64,000 nt of DNA from Capnocytophaga periodontitidis. GTDB lineage: Bacteria > Bacteroidota > Bacteroidia > Flavobacteriales > Flavobacteriaceae. Under the pieces are notes generated by a model. It saw nothing but the letters and a program-made list of their open reading frames with translations. It was not told where the DNA came from and did no database searches. The stretch covers positions 124,001 to 188,000 of the forward strand of contig NZ_JAEFDB010000005.1 in assembly GCF_016126015.1 (NCBI RefSeq), given 5' to 3'. The position numbers and the translations under genes were made by a program. This document shows positions 1 through 7,058 of the stretch, one piece after another (position 1 is the stretch's first letter; every line of letters starts with the position of its first letter).

Positions 1-1
1 T

Positions 2-121
2 GTAGATGATGCTTTACAAACTTATGGAACAGTAACCTATGGAAGCTATAAATACTCATTTCCTATTCCAGATGACGAAATGGGAGCTAATGGCAATATG
101 AAGCAGAACCAAGGTTACTAA
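2..121 (+). CDS. SusD/RagB-family outer-membrane lipoprotein, C-terminal end only
   Basis: The window opens inside a reading frame that ends with TAA at 119-121. The last 39 residues finish in FPIPDDEMGANGNMKQNQGY, which matches the usual SusD/RagB ending (IP-P--E---N--L-QNPGY). The second SusD gene here, at 15767-17572, ends in a similar way. SusD proteins are surface glycan-binding lipoproteins that cap a SusC TonB-dependent transporter. The rest of this gene, and presumably its SusC partner, lie upstream of the window. A terminator hairpin follows at 177-211. The call rests on this short tail alone. Confidence 0.75.
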   Translation, partial: VDDALQTYGTVTYGSYKYSFPIPDDEMGANGNMKQNQGY

Positions 122-176
122 CTTCAAAACCTTAGTTGTTGCTGTTTAGTAAACTAAAAAGTAGAATAAAATTAGA

Positions 177-211
177 AAAGGCTGTCCGAAAATAAACGGA
201 TAGCCTTTTTT
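177..211 (+). terminator. Rho-independent terminator after the partial SusD gene
   Basis: A 12-bp stem (aaaggctgtccg, 177-188, with cggatagccttt, 197-208, one G-T type pair) closes an A-rich 8-nt loop and runs into a T tract ending at 211. It sits 56 bp after the SusD stop codon. Confidence 0.85.
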
Positions 212-216
212 ATAAA

Positions 217-247
217 TTGTTGTTTATAAATATTTGCGTTATCTTTG
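217..247 (+). promoter_or_regulatory. Bacteroidota-type promoter for the PlsC-like gene
   Basis: A TTGT element at 217-220 is followed, 19 nt later, by TATCTTTG at 240-247. This fits the Bacteroidota consensus (TTG, N19, TAnnTTTG). It places transcription start near 253, so the in-frame TTG at 234 cannot be the start codon and ATG 267 is favoured. Confidence 0.8.
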
Positions 248-266
248 CCCCCTGAAGATAAGAAAA

Positions 267-1037
267 ATGAAATTTTTGAAATACACTTTTTGGCTACTTT
301 GGAAATCTTGGTTTTATGTACTTGTAGCCTCTATTATACTACTCCTTTTGCCCCTATTGCTCGTTCTTACTGCTCATAAAAGGTGGTATCGCGCTTTGTA
401 TTGGGTAATGCGACATCTCTGGGCAACCCCTATATTGTACGGTATGGGCTTCTTTCCTAAAGTAAAACGCGAGTACACGGTGCCTAACGATCACCATAGC
501 TATATGTTGATTGCCAATCACTACAGTATGATGGACATAATGCTGATGCTCTATTGCAGTAAAAACCCCTTTGTGTTTGTAGGGAAGAAAGAGCTCTCTA
601 AATTACCCTTATTTGGTTATTTCTACAAGCGGGTGGCTATAATGGTAGATAGAAAGAGTCCGCAGAGTAGGAGGGAGGTCTACGCCCAAGCGATGGAGCG
701 CATAGAGGCAGGTTTGAGTATTTGTATTTTCCCTGAAGGGGGCGTACCCGATGATGAGAGCATTGTACTCGATAGTTTTAAGGACGGGGCTTTTCGCATT
801 GCTATACAGTGCCAAATACCCATAGTGCCAATGGTGTTTTACGACACTAAAAAGCGCTTTCCTTTCCGCTTTTTTGCAGGCAGTATAGGCACAATGCGAG
901 TGGATGTACTACCGCCTATTTCTACCCAAGGCAAAACCCTTGACGATAAAGAGATTCTACGAGAAGAAGTGCGTGCGTTGTTATGGGAGAGACTTATAAA
1001 ATCTTCTGGAAGAACTGATTCTGAGGGAAAAGAGTAG
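267..1037 (+). CDS. Lysophospholipid acyltransferase family protein (PlsC-like)
   Basis: A 256-residue membrane acyltransferase that probably transfers an acyl chain to lysophosphatidic acid or a related lysolipid at the inner membrane. It has a hydrophobic segment at about residues 8-33. The catalytic HX4D motif is NHYSMMD (H85, D90), and the substrate-binding FPEGG block is at about 155-159. Start ATG 267 is chosen because the promoter -7 box lies at 240-247, just upstream. The 3' end overlaps the convergent gene at 994-1710 by 44 bp, so the two messages are antisense to each other there. A second, fused PlsC-type domain occurs at 32222-34054. The exact substrate cannot be read from sequence. 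Confidence 0.85.
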   Translation: MKFLKYTFWLLWKSWFYVLVASIILLLLPLLLVLTAHKRWYRALYWVMRHLWATPILYGMGFFPKVKREYTVPNDHHSYMLIANHYSMMDIMLMLYCSKNPFVFVGKKELSKLPLFGYFYKRVAIMVDRKSPQSRREVYAQAMERIEAGLSICIFPEGGVPDDESIVLDSFKDGAFRIAIQCQIPIVPMVFYDTKKRFPFRFFAGSIGTMRVDVLPPISTQGKTLDDKEILREEVRALLWERLIKSSGRTDSEGKE

Positions 1038-1710
1038 CCCCCTTGTTAGCAGTTTCTTTAGCTTTTTCCTTTTCACCTTTCTTCAGATAGAAACTCACTA
1101 ATAGTTGATAGGTGTCCTCATAACCCCAACTCACGGGACTATCCTTAGGTGTTTTGCTGAATAGGGCGATGGCTTGCAGGAAATAATTTTCGGTTTTGCG
1201 TTGCCCACCATACATTTCGGGAGTGTGCATATCTTGTATACCCTTCACTAAAAAATACCGCGGATTAGCTTTGTCTATCGATAGCGCTTCGTCTAAATCA
1301 TCGTTAATTTTCATTGCTTTTTGGTACATATTGGCATTAGGAGCTACAAAATTTAAAGCATAACTTTCACAGAGAGCTAAAAGCACCCAGTCCTCAGCAT
1401 CTTTATCGGTTTTCTTTTCCAATAACTGAACAGCTTTCTCTATATCGGCTTTGCCAAGAAGGCGAAGAGCCTCATTCTTTACATTTCCATAAGTGCCTAA
1501 CATAGAAGCTTTGCGATACAAAAGATAGGCTTTCCAATAATCGGAAAGTTGCTTTTCGTTCTTTTCGTAAAAGTCACGCAAAGGCTGCTCGCTCTTTTGT
1601 TGGTGAGCAGTGGCTAAAACGGAGGCGACTTGTGCATCCGTACTTTGTGCTGTAGCTATGCCGCTGAACAATAGCCAACACATTAAATACAAATTAAAAT
1701 ACTTCATCAT
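994..1710 (-). CDS. Secreted TPR-like protein of unknown function
   Basis: A 238-residue protein with an N-terminal signal peptide (hydrophobic core at about residues 5-18, likely cleavage after ATAQ). The rest is alpha-helical and lysine/glutamate rich. Spaced helical pairs, including a C-terminal stretch SFYLKKGEKEKAKETANKGA, resemble a tetratricopeptide repeat. The gene starts ATG ATG, so either codon (1710 or 1707) may be used. It is the last gene of a three-gene unit, 12 bp after the winged-helix regulator at 1723-2007, whose upstream neighbour is a membrane protein. That layout suggests a regulator-membrane protein-periplasmic protein set, but no function can be assigned. Its 3' end overlaps the PlsC-like gene tail to tail. 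Confidence 0.7.
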   Translation of the reverse strand: MMKYFNLYLMCWLLFSGIATAQSTDAQVASVLATAHQQKSEQPLRDFYEKNEKQLSDYWKAYLLYRKASMLGTYGNVKNEALRLLGKADIEKAVQLLEKKTDKDAEDWVLLALCESYALNFVAPNANMYQKAMKINDDLDEALSIDKANPRYFLVKGIQDMHTPEMYGGQRKTENYFLQAIALFSKTPKDSPVSWGYEDTYQLLVSFYLKKGEKEKAKETANKGATLFPQNQFFQKIL

Positions 1711-1722
1711 ATTCGTTATTTT

Positions 1723-2007
1723 TTAGAGTTTGAGATAACTTTTTAAGGCTTCTACATAGTTTTCAAAGGCAAGCAACCCTTTATGCGTGAGTTGAAGTTC
1801 GGTGTTTGGGTAATTGTCCTTAATGGATTTAGTTACTGTAACATATCCTACAGCTTCTAACTTTTGTATTTGCACCGATATATTTCCCGATGTAGCTTTA
1901 GTAACCTCTTTGATGCGCACAAAATCAGCTTTTTCTTCTGATATTAACAAAGAGACTATTGCCAAGCGGAGTTGTGAGTGCAAAATGGGGTCAAGTTCGC
2001 TAAACAT
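1723..2007 (-). CDS. Winged-helix transcriptional regulator (MarR/ArsR-like, HTH_34 type)
   Basis: A 94-residue DNA-binding protein beginning MFSELDPILHSQLRLAIVSL. It has the compact winged-helix layout of the PF13601-type regulators: an N-terminal helix, a recognition region at about residues 35-55 (IKEVTKATSGNISVQIQKLE), then a wing with YVTVTKSI and a C-terminal helix. Start ATG 2007 is preferred over the longer in-frame start because it overlaps the stop of the upstream membrane protein by 8 bp (ATGTTTAG), an arrangement typical of translational coupling. In Bacteroidota such small regulators commonly sit beside membrane proteins of unknown role. The ligand and targets are unknown, and autoregulation of this operon is only an inference. 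Confidence 0.8.
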   Translation of the reverse strand: MFSELDPILHSQLRLAIVSLLISEEKADFVRIKEVTKATSGNISVQIQKLEAVGYVTVTKSIKDNYPNTELQLTHKGLLAFENYVEALKSYLKL

Positions 2008-2593
2008 TTTGTTGCTTTTTATAGTGAATATAGAGTTGAACACCAGGAATTAAAAACAGTAAACACGCTAATACCGATGAGAGTAAAGGTAGATACACAC
2101 CATATTGACAATACAAAACGGTATAGATAATTACGATGGCAATGAGTGAAGTAGCGACCCAAAGGCGCATTTTCAAATGTAAGGCAACTGCCAAAGCTAC
2201 AAAAGCAAAAGGAAAATAGATCGTTAACAAGGCAATTTCGTAATGATTCCACAAGCTAAAAGGCATACAAAAACTGAGCAATGCCACTATTCCTGCCACA
2301 CACCACGCCCAGTCGAGCCAATCGGCAGAAAGAAAAGCTTTGCGCTGTTCTCCTCTATTTCTCAAGAGGATTCCAAAATTAATTACAAAGCCTAAAGGCA
2401 TCAATACTGCCCATACCATTCCCGATTGTTTAGGGTAAAAATTGCTGATGAGCATTGTAAACTGCACTATTCCTGACAGTGCGATGAGTGCGCCCCAAAA
2501 GAGCAAGAAAAAGCCATTGGCTTCATACTTTTGTTTGCGTTGCTGGATAATCTCTTGAATGATTTTCAAGCTATCGGAAGGCTGTAATTCCAT
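2000..2593 (-). CDS. Polytopic inner-membrane protein, unknown function
   Basis: A 197-residue protein with about six hydrophobic segments at roughly residues 27-50, 58-76, 90-110, 117-135, 140-160 and 165-185. It starts with a short charged helix (SLKIIQEIIQQRKQKYEANG) and ends in a basic tail. It is the first gene of the 2593-to-994 operon, with a well-formed promoter at 2627-2658, and is coupled to the winged-helix regulator by an 8-bp overlap. Pairing of such a membrane protein with a small winged-helix regulator is common in Bacteroidota, but no specific role is established. I cannot assign a transport or enzyme family. Confidence 0.75.
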   Translation of the reverse strand: MELQPSDSLKIIQEIIQQRKQKYEANGFFLLFWGALIALSGIVQFTMLISNFYPKQSGMVWAVLMPLGFVINFGILLRNRGEQRKAFLSADWLDWAWCVAGIVALLSFCMPFSLWNHYEIALLTIYFPFAFVALAVALHLKMRLWVATSLIAIVIIYTVLYCQYGVYLPLLSSVLACLLFLIPGVQLYIHYKKQQNV

Positions 2594-2626
2594 AACATTA
2601 AAAGGTTTTTACGTTCAAATACGGGG

Positions 2627-2658
2627 CAAAGATAATTAAGTTTATTTTATAAACCAAA
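2627..2658 (-). promoter_or_regulatory. Promoter for the membrane protein/regulator operon
   Basis: On the minus strand TTTGG (2658-2654) is followed after exactly 19 nt by TATCTTTG (2634-2627), a near-perfect Bacteroidota promoter. The ATG at 2593 lies about 27 nt after the expected start of transcription. Confidence 0.85.
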
Positions 2659-2667
2659 TTTTTTACC

Positions 2668-2701
2668 TAAAAAAATTGCCAAAGTCTTTGAACTCTGGCA
2701 A
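2668..2701 (-). terminator. Rho-independent terminator after ribE
   Basis: Read on the minus strand, ttgccagagt pairs with actttggcaa (one mismatch) around a short loop and is followed by a run of seven T. It begins 10 nt after the ribE stop codon and closes the long minus-strand run that starts near 6994. Confidence 0.8.
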
Positions 2702-2711
2702 AATCTATATT

Positions 2712-3296
2712 TTATCGTTGCATAAGTCGGGCGACATATTTACCAATTACATCGAATTCTAAATTTACAATGCTACCTATTTGTAAATGTTGTAGATTGG
2801 TATGCGCTAAAGTATAAGGGATTACTGCTACGCTAAAACTATCACGAGTGGCATCGACTACTGTGAGGCTTACGCCATTCACAGTGATAGAGCCTTTTTC
2901 AATCACTACATTACCCGTGGAAGGGTCGTACTGAAAAGTAAAACGGGTGCTACCGGCTTCTTCTTGGATAGCAATACAAGTGCCTGTTTGGTCGATGTGA
3001 CCTTGTACGATATGTCCATCTAAACGGGTGTTGAGGAGCATACCGCGCTCTAAGTTTACTGCATCACCTACTTGCAAACTGCCCAAGTGGGTTTTGGCAA
3101 GGGTTTCGGCAATGGCAGTTACTTGGTATACATCGCCGTCGATAGCTACTACGGTGAGGCATACCCCATTGTGGGCAACACTTTGGTCTATTTTTAGTTC
3201 ATTAGTAAACGAACTTTTTACGTATAAATGCAGATTCGCTTGTTTGCGTTCTATTCGTACGATTTTACCTATTTCTTCTATAATTCCTGTGAACAT
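2712..3296 (-). CDS. ribE: Riboflavin synthase, alpha chain
   Basis: A 194-residue enzyme for the last step of riboflavin synthesis, dismutation of two 6,7-dimethyl-8-ribityllumazine molecules. It begins with the diagnostic MFTGIIEEIG and contains two lumazine-binding half-domains. The first has NGVCLTVV and then RLDGHIVQGHIDQTG. The second has ITVNGVSLTVV and ends near LEFDVIGKYVARLM. Start ATG 3296 is chosen because MFTGI is the conserved N-terminus; five extra in-frame residues upstream are unlikely to be used. The partner lumazine synthase gene (ribH) is 25 kb away at 28877-29362, so the two are not in one operon here. ribE lies 34 bp after the putative Panacea toxin gene and may be co-transcribed with it. 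Confidence 0.95.
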   Translation of the reverse strand: MFTGIIEEIGKIVRIERKQANLHLYVKSSFTNELKIDQSVAHNGVCLTVVAIDGDVYQVTAIAETLAKTHLGSLQVGDAVNLERGMLLNTRLDGHIVQGHIDQTGTCIAIQEEAGSTRFTFQYDPSTGNVVIEKGSITVNGVSLTVVDATRDSFSVAVIPYTLAHTNLQHLQIGSIVNLEFDVIGKYVARLMQR

Positions 3297-3330
3297 AAAG
3301 TTAATTAGCAAATTAGTTAATTAGCAAATA

Positions 3331-3774
3331 TTATGGGAGTAGTTTTTTATATTTTCTTTTTACTGATTTAGAGTTTCTTAAACATTCAATCAATTCATTG
3401 AATAAAGATACTTTCATTTTTCCCCATATTTTATAATCACTTGTTTCGTTAGGATATAAATCTTCTAACAAATCAGTAGTGTATTCGTCTAATAGATGTC
3501 CGTATAGAAAAGTTGGTACGCTAAAATGCTTTCCATCTTCAGTAATTTCAGTAGAAGTAGAAAGTACAAAACAATTGAAATTACTACTTTCACATTCTAT
3601 ACAACCGTGTTCAATTATTAATTTTTCGGGGATGTAATCCTTACTTGTAGGCAAAGAGGCAAGAATACTTTTGTTGTTGATATTTTTTAATACTACGAAA
3701 TATTTATTCTTAGCTTTATTACCATTTTTAAAATAAAAAGGAGTAAAATATATAATGGTTCTTTCGGTAAACAT
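3331..3774 (-). CDS. Putative toxin partner of a Panacea-domain antitoxin
   Basis: A 147-residue protein I do not recognise by family. It follows the Panacea-domain gene (3777-4343) by only 2 nt, in the antitoxin-then-toxin order common for such pairs. The N-terminal half has a beta-rich pattern (IIYFTPFYFKNGNKAKNKYF, then SILASLPTSKDYIP, then NFNCFVLSTS) that loosely recalls the small beta-barrel of MazF/PemK-type RNases. The C-terminus is helical and strongly basic (LRNSKSVKRKYKKLLP). Panacea antitoxins are known to pair with many unrelated toxins, so position is the main evidence. No catalytic residue can be named with confidence. Confidence 0.55.
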   Translation of the reverse strand: MFTERTIIYFTPFYFKNGNKAKNKYFVVLKNINNKSILASLPTSKDYIPEKLIIEHGCIECESSNFNCFVLSTSTEITEDGKHFSVPTFLYGHLLDEYTTDLLEDLYPNETSDYKIWGKMKVSLFNELIECLRNSKSVKRKYKKLLP

Positions 3775-3776
3775 TT

Positions 3777-4343
3777 TTAAAACTGTTCGATATAATCTTC
3801 ATAAATAGCTTTTTTGCGTGGGTCGTTTGCTACCAAATCGGCTAAATTGAGATAAAGATTGGTACTGTTAATCATTTCATTTTCTAAAAGAGCTAAAACA
3901 TTATGCTCTTTAGCAGTTTTGTTCCATAGCGAGTCTTCATTATGTGTGTAAGTAACTAATTGTTTAGCAGATTGATTTCCAAAACGCTCTATCACTTCGT
4001 CTAATAAATTTATATCATTATCAGAAAATTCATCGTCGTTGAATGATTTTTTAGCAGAAAGATATCCGTTTTTATCGGATTTTATAAAAGGGGATAGCAG
4101 AGTCATTTCTGATGATAAATCAATAAATATAGGTTCGGCTACGGGACCGAACTTCCATACTTTATAATCCAAATTAAAGAAAGGAATTCCCGATTGTTTG
4201 ATAGAGAGCTCATCTAAAATATACAACAACTTCAAAAATTTTGTTTTTGATAAATGTTGTATTCTTTCACTCAAATAGATTGCTGTGTTCCCTATTTTGT
4301 TGAGTTGCGCTTCACTATATTGTGTATAAGTTTCATTTTTCAT
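3777..4343 (-). CDS. Panacea-domain (DUF4065/SocA-like) antitoxin
   Basis: A 188-residue protein whose N-terminal ~150 residues match the Panacea fold (formerly DUF4065). The segment KTKFLKLLYILDELSIKQSG at about residues 33-52 is followed by the signature YKVWKFGPV. A later helix block LLDEVIERFGNQSAKQLVTY is followed by the characteristic TH-x-x-D-S-x-W. Proteins of this family, including SocA and PanA, neutralise a wide range of toxins. The gene lies 18 bp after gpsA and 2 nt before a basic 147-residue protein that is the likely toxin. It could also act as a phage-type adaptor, since some DUF4065 proteins are prophage genes, but no prophage is visible nearby. Confidence 0.8.
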   Translation of the reverse strand: MKNETYTQYSEAQLNKIGNTAIYLSERIQHLSKTKFLKLLYILDELSIKQSGIPFFNLDYKVWKFGPVAEPIFIDLSSEMTLLSPFIKSDKNGYLSAKKSFNDDEFSDNDINLLDEVIERFGNQSAKQLVTYTHNEDSLWNKTAKEHNVLALLENEMINSTNLYLNLADLVANDPRKKAIYEDYIEQF

Positions 4344-4361
4344 TACTTCTTACCTATTTAT

Positions 4362-5357
4362 CTAATCCAATTCTCCGGTGAGTTCTGAGAACACTATACT
4401 CGCTCTTTTGCCTTCGTAGAGCACTTTGTAGACGGCATTGAGTATGGGGGTACGGCTTGGTTTTTCTTGATTTTTGTTGATGAGATAAGCGCTTTTGGTG
4501 GCGTAATAACCTTCGGCTACCATATTCATTTCAGCCATTGTACTCTTTACGGTATAGCCTTTGCCTATCATCGTGCCAAACATACGATTGCGACTGAAAA
4601 GCGAGTAGGCAGTTACGAGTAAATCACCGAGATAAGCAGAGTTGTTGATATTGCGTTTGATTTTGTAAATATGCTTGATATAACGTCGCATCTCGCGAAT
4701 GGCGTTGCTCATCAGTACACTTTGGAAGTTATCGCCATAGCCCAAACCGTGTGCAATACCCGCAGCAAGGGCATAGATATTTTTGAGCATAGCAGCGTAT
4801 TCAATACCTACCACATCGTCGGATATTTTGGTTTTCACATAATGGCGTTTCATAGCTTCAGCCATAAAGCGTGCTTTTTCCTCATCGAGACAAGCGATTG
4901 TGAGGTATGATAAGCGTTCGAGGGCTACCTCTTCGGCGTGACAAGGGCCTGCTATAACTCCTATCTGAGCATAAGGTACGTGATGTATTTTATTGAAATA
5001 ATCACCTACTATGAGTCCGCTTTTAGGTTCGATACCTTTGATAGCAGAAAAAATATTTTTATTAGATAGCGGTTCGGTGAGTTTTTCTAATTCATCGCTT
5101 AAGAAAGCTGAAGGGATAGAGAAGACAATATAATCGCTAAAAGCTACTGCCTCGTTGATATCGTTAGTGAGGTGTAGCTTGTTGATGTTCAAGTGTACGT
5201 CGCTGAGGTAGTTAGGGTTGTGTTTGGTTGCTTTGATGTGCTCAATAGCCTGTTCATTGCGCATATACCAACACACTTGGTCGATATTGGCAGTAAGGAT
5301 TTTGATAAGGGCAGTTGCCCAGCTACCGCCGCCTATTACAGATATTTTAGATTTCAT
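4362..5357 (-). CDS. gpsA: NAD(P)H-dependent glycerol-3-phosphate dehydrogenase
   Basis: A 331-residue cytosolic enzyme reducing dihydroxyacetone phosphate to sn-glycerol-3-phosphate, the backbone of phospholipids. The dinucleotide-binding loop is at the N-terminus (ISVIGGGSWATALIKIL, residues 5-21). Further hallmarks are FSAIKGIEP, the GVIAGPCHAEEVA block, and the active-site lysine in IEYAAMLKNIYALAAG. Length is normal for the family. Its start codon overlaps the stop of the upstream VapC-like gene by 4 bp (ATGA). A Panacea-type antitoxin gene follows 18 bp downstream, so this presumably essential gene is bracketed by two toxin-antitoxin pairs on one strand with no visible internal terminator. 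Confidence 0.96.
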   Translation of the reverse strand: MKSKISVIGGGSWATALIKILTANIDQVCWYMRNEQAIEHIKATKHNPNYLSDVHLNINKLHLTNDINEAVAFSDYIVFSIPSAFLSDELEKLTEPLSNKNIFSAIKGIEPKSGLIVGDYFNKIHHVPYAQIGVIAGPCHAEEVALERLSYLTIACLDEEKARFMAEAMKRHYVKTKISDDVVGIEYAAMLKNIYALAAGIAHGLGYGDNFQSVLMSNAIREMRRYIKHIYKIKRNINNSAYLGDLLVTAYSLFSRNRMFGTMIGKGYTVKSTMAEMNMVAEGYYATKSAYLINKNQEKPSRTPILNAVYKVLYEGKRASIVFSELTGELD

Positions 5358-5737
5358 TGTTCTTTGTATAAGGTGATACCTTTAATAAGTTTAAAGTGTT
5401 TAAGGTTGTGGGTGTATACAGGCAAGTTGTAATATACTCCTGTTGCACCGATAAAAATATCGGGGAATTCAAGACTATTATCCTTTTTGATAACATCAAT
5501 AGAAAGTTCAGAAATACTTTTATTGATATGGAGTACTTTTAGAGAGTCCATAAAGGCTTTGATTTCCTTTCTGTCCTCACGAGTAAATTTTCTAAAAGCA
5601 CTAAGCCAATGTACGATTTCGATGTATACAATAGGAGTGATATATACATTTTTCAGTCCTATTATATTGATTTGCTTCATTACTTCAGGATCGCGAAATA
5701 GAAGTTTGCTAATGATATTTGTATCACAAATTACCAT
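5354..5737 (-). CDS. vapC: PIN-domain endoribonuclease toxin, VapC-like
   Basis: A 127-residue PIN-domain protein. The expected acidic residues are present: D5 in MVICDTNIISK, E40 in PIVYIEIVHW, and D93 in LEFPDIFIGA. The family ending T-H-N-x-x-H-F appears as VYTHNLKHF. VapC toxins cleave tRNA or rRNA using metal held by these acids. The start overlaps the end of the small upstream gene (5724-5921) by 14 bp, the usual antitoxin-toxin coupling. The 3' end overlaps gpsA by 4 bp (ATGA), which ties translation of an essential gene to the toxin gene. Confidence 0.85.
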   Translation of the reverse strand: MVICDTNIISKLLFRDPEVMKQINIIGLKNVYITPIVYIEIVHWLSAFRKFTREDRKEIKAFMDSLKVLHINKSISELSIDVIKKDNSLEFPDIFIGATGVYYNLPVYTHNLKHFKLIKGITLYKEQ

Positions 5738-5921
5738 ATAATTCTTTTCTGTTAAAAGGTTTGATATCGTACTTGCTAATGATAGCTTGAGCTCTTTCAG
5801 CTAATTCTTCTATTGTTTTTTTCTTTTTAGATGTAGCCTTCTTTTTAGTAGGCATTACAAGTCCTAAGCCTCTGCTGTTGCTGGCTTTGTGTGTAGTTGT
5901 TATTGTAGCTGTTGTAGGCAT
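5724..5921 (-). CDS. Putative VapB-type antitoxin
   Basis: A 65-residue basic protein just upstream of, and overlapping, the VapC-like gene. The N-terminal part is Thr/Lys rich (MPTKKKATSKKKKTIEELAE). The C-terminal part has a helix (IEELAERAQAIISKYD) and a tail KPFNRKELYGNL of the sort that could wrap a PIN toxin. I see no clear ribbon-helix-helix or AbrB DNA-binding domain, so the antitoxin call rests on size, charge and overlap. The start at 5921 (MPTTAT) is preferred, but a 6-residue longer start at 5939 cannot be excluded. It lies just after the DUF1599 gene stop at 5940. Confidence 0.6.
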   Translation of the reverse strand: MPTTATITTTHKASNSRGLGLVMPTKKKATSKKKKTIEELAERAQAIISKYDIKPFNRKELYGNL

Positions 5922-5939
5922 AATATTTACAATTAACAA

Positions 5940-6476
5940 TTAATAATTATTGAGGTGGATGAGGGCAAATACAGCGTAATTTACTATATCTTGATAGTTA
6001 GCTGCAATACCTTCGCTTATGAGTGTTTTACCTTGGTTGTCTTCAATTTGTTTTACACGTAAGAGTTTTTGTAAGATAATATCGGTGAGAGAACTCACAC
6101 GCATTTCACGCCATACTTCACCGTAATCGTGGTTTTTAGCTTCCATTAGGGTGCGAGCTTCAACTACTTTGGTATCGTAGAGGGCTGTAGCTTCCTCAAC
6201 ATTGAGGTCGGGTTGAGAGGCAATGCCTTTATCTATTTGAATGAGTGCCATTAATGCATAGTTGATAATGCCTATAAACTCGGTAGTTTCGTCTTCGTCT
6301 ATTTTGTGTACAGCGTTTTCTTGTAATCCGCGAATGCGTTGTGCTTTGATGAAAATTTGGTCGGTGAGAGAGGGGAGTCGCAATATACGCCACGCGCTGC
6401 CATAGTCTTTCATTTTATTGATAAAGAGACTGCGGCATTGTTCAATTACTTTGTTATATTGTTCTATGGTATTCAT
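5940..6476 (-). CDS. DUF1599 (nucleotide-modification-associated domain 1) protein with two tandem domains
   Basis: A 178-residue protein made of two copies of one ~85-residue domain. The first has KMKDYGSAWRILRLPSLTDQ and IINYALMALIQID; the second has KNHDYGEVWREMRVSSLTD and IVNYAVFALIHLN. DUF1599 (PF07659) proteins are found in many Bacteroidota and phages. They have been linked by genomic context to modified nucleotides, but no reaction is established here. Start ATG 6476 is chosen over a longer one because MNTIEQYNKVI is followed directly by the conserved domain. It lies 38 bp after the lipoprotein gene and leads into the VapBC-like pair, possibly on one transcript. Confidence 0.8.
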   Translation of the reverse strand: MNTIEQYNKVIEQCRSLFINKMKDYGSAWRILRLPSLTDQIFIKAQRIRGLQENAVHKIDEDETTEFIGIINYALMALIQIDKGIASQPDLNVEEATALYDTKVVEARTLMEAKNHDYGEVWREMRVSSLTDIILQKLLRVKQIEDNQGKTLISEGIAANYQDIVNYAVFALIHLNNY

Positions 6477-6514
6477 TTTATTTAGGTAAGAGCTAAGAGG
6501 CAAGAGATAATGTT

Positions 6515-6994
6515 TTATTCTATGATTATAGTGTATTTAGGGTCGATATTAGTACGAGGGTCGAATACAAAGTCAAAATAAGCGGCATCGTCTTTTTTTC
6601 CTTTTATTTGTTGTTTTACGCGCCCAATTTCTATGTTTTGTTTGTTAAATACTTTTACCATTACGCTACCTTCAAAGTCTTTTTCGAAAATGAGGTAGAG
6701 AGAAAGTTTATTGTCGTTACCATTTTCATCACTAACGGTGTGATGACCTAATTTTAAGCCTCGTTGGGTGAGAGTTTCAGAAAGTTTTAGTCTTGAATTA
6801 CCTGATTTGTCAATGCCTTCTCCTATACCATCGCCGAAAGAACGTGCTGTACTTCCTACGATTTCGCCTGCTTTAGTAGCGGTTTTATTAGCGATTTCTT
6901 CGGTAGTATTGGCAGCTTCTTTGGCTGCATTAGAAAAGAAACTACAAGAGCTAAAAGTTGTAGTTATAGCAAAAAATGTGATTATTTTTTTCAT
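6515..6994 (-). CDS. Small lipoprotein of unknown function
   Basis: A 159-residue protein with a lipoprotein signal peptide: MKKIITFFAITTTFSSCSFF, with Cys17 as the probable lipidated residue. An Ala/Thr/Lys-rich helical stretch at about 20-50 (AAKEAANTTEEIANKTATKA) could be a coiled coil or membrane-proximal stalk. The remainder is predicted mostly beta, ending in a motif around DFVFDPRTNIDPKYTIIIE. Start ATG 6994 fits both the lipobox and the promoter at 7014-7044, whose -7 box lies ~20 nt upstream. It is the first gene of the minus-strand run that continues through gpsA to ribE. No family recognised. Confidence 0.75.
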   Translation of the reverse strand: MKKIITFFAITTTFSSCSFFSNAAKEAANTTEEIANKTATKAGEIVGSTARSFGDGIGEGIDKSGNSRLKLSETLTQRGLKLGHHTVSDENGNDNKLSLYLIFEKDFEGSVMVKVFNKQNIEIGRVKQQIKGKKDDAAYFDFVFDPRTNIDPKYTIIIE

Positions 6995-7013
6995 TATTGT
7001 TCTTATTTTTGGG

Positions 7014-7044
7014 CAAAGGTATAAATAATTTGTCAATTAACCAA
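7014..7044 (-). promoter_or_regulatory. Promoter for the lipoprotein/DUF1599/gpsA run
   Basis: On the minus strand TTGG (7044-7041), a 19-nt spacer and TACCTTTG (7021-7014) form a consensus Bacteroidota promoter. No comparable promoter is visible between 6514 and 5357, so it may serve several downstream genes. Confidence 0.8.
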
Positions 7045-7058
7045 TTTGGTGATTGGAA

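Noticed and set aside
234-266. Extended start of the PlsC-like protein at TTG 234
   Set aside because: The -7 promoter element lies at 240-247, so this codon would be upstream of the transcript start.
3777-4343. The Panacea-domain gene as part of a prophage
   Set aside because: No integrase, capsid, lysis or attachment site is visible around it, and its neighbours are housekeeping genes.
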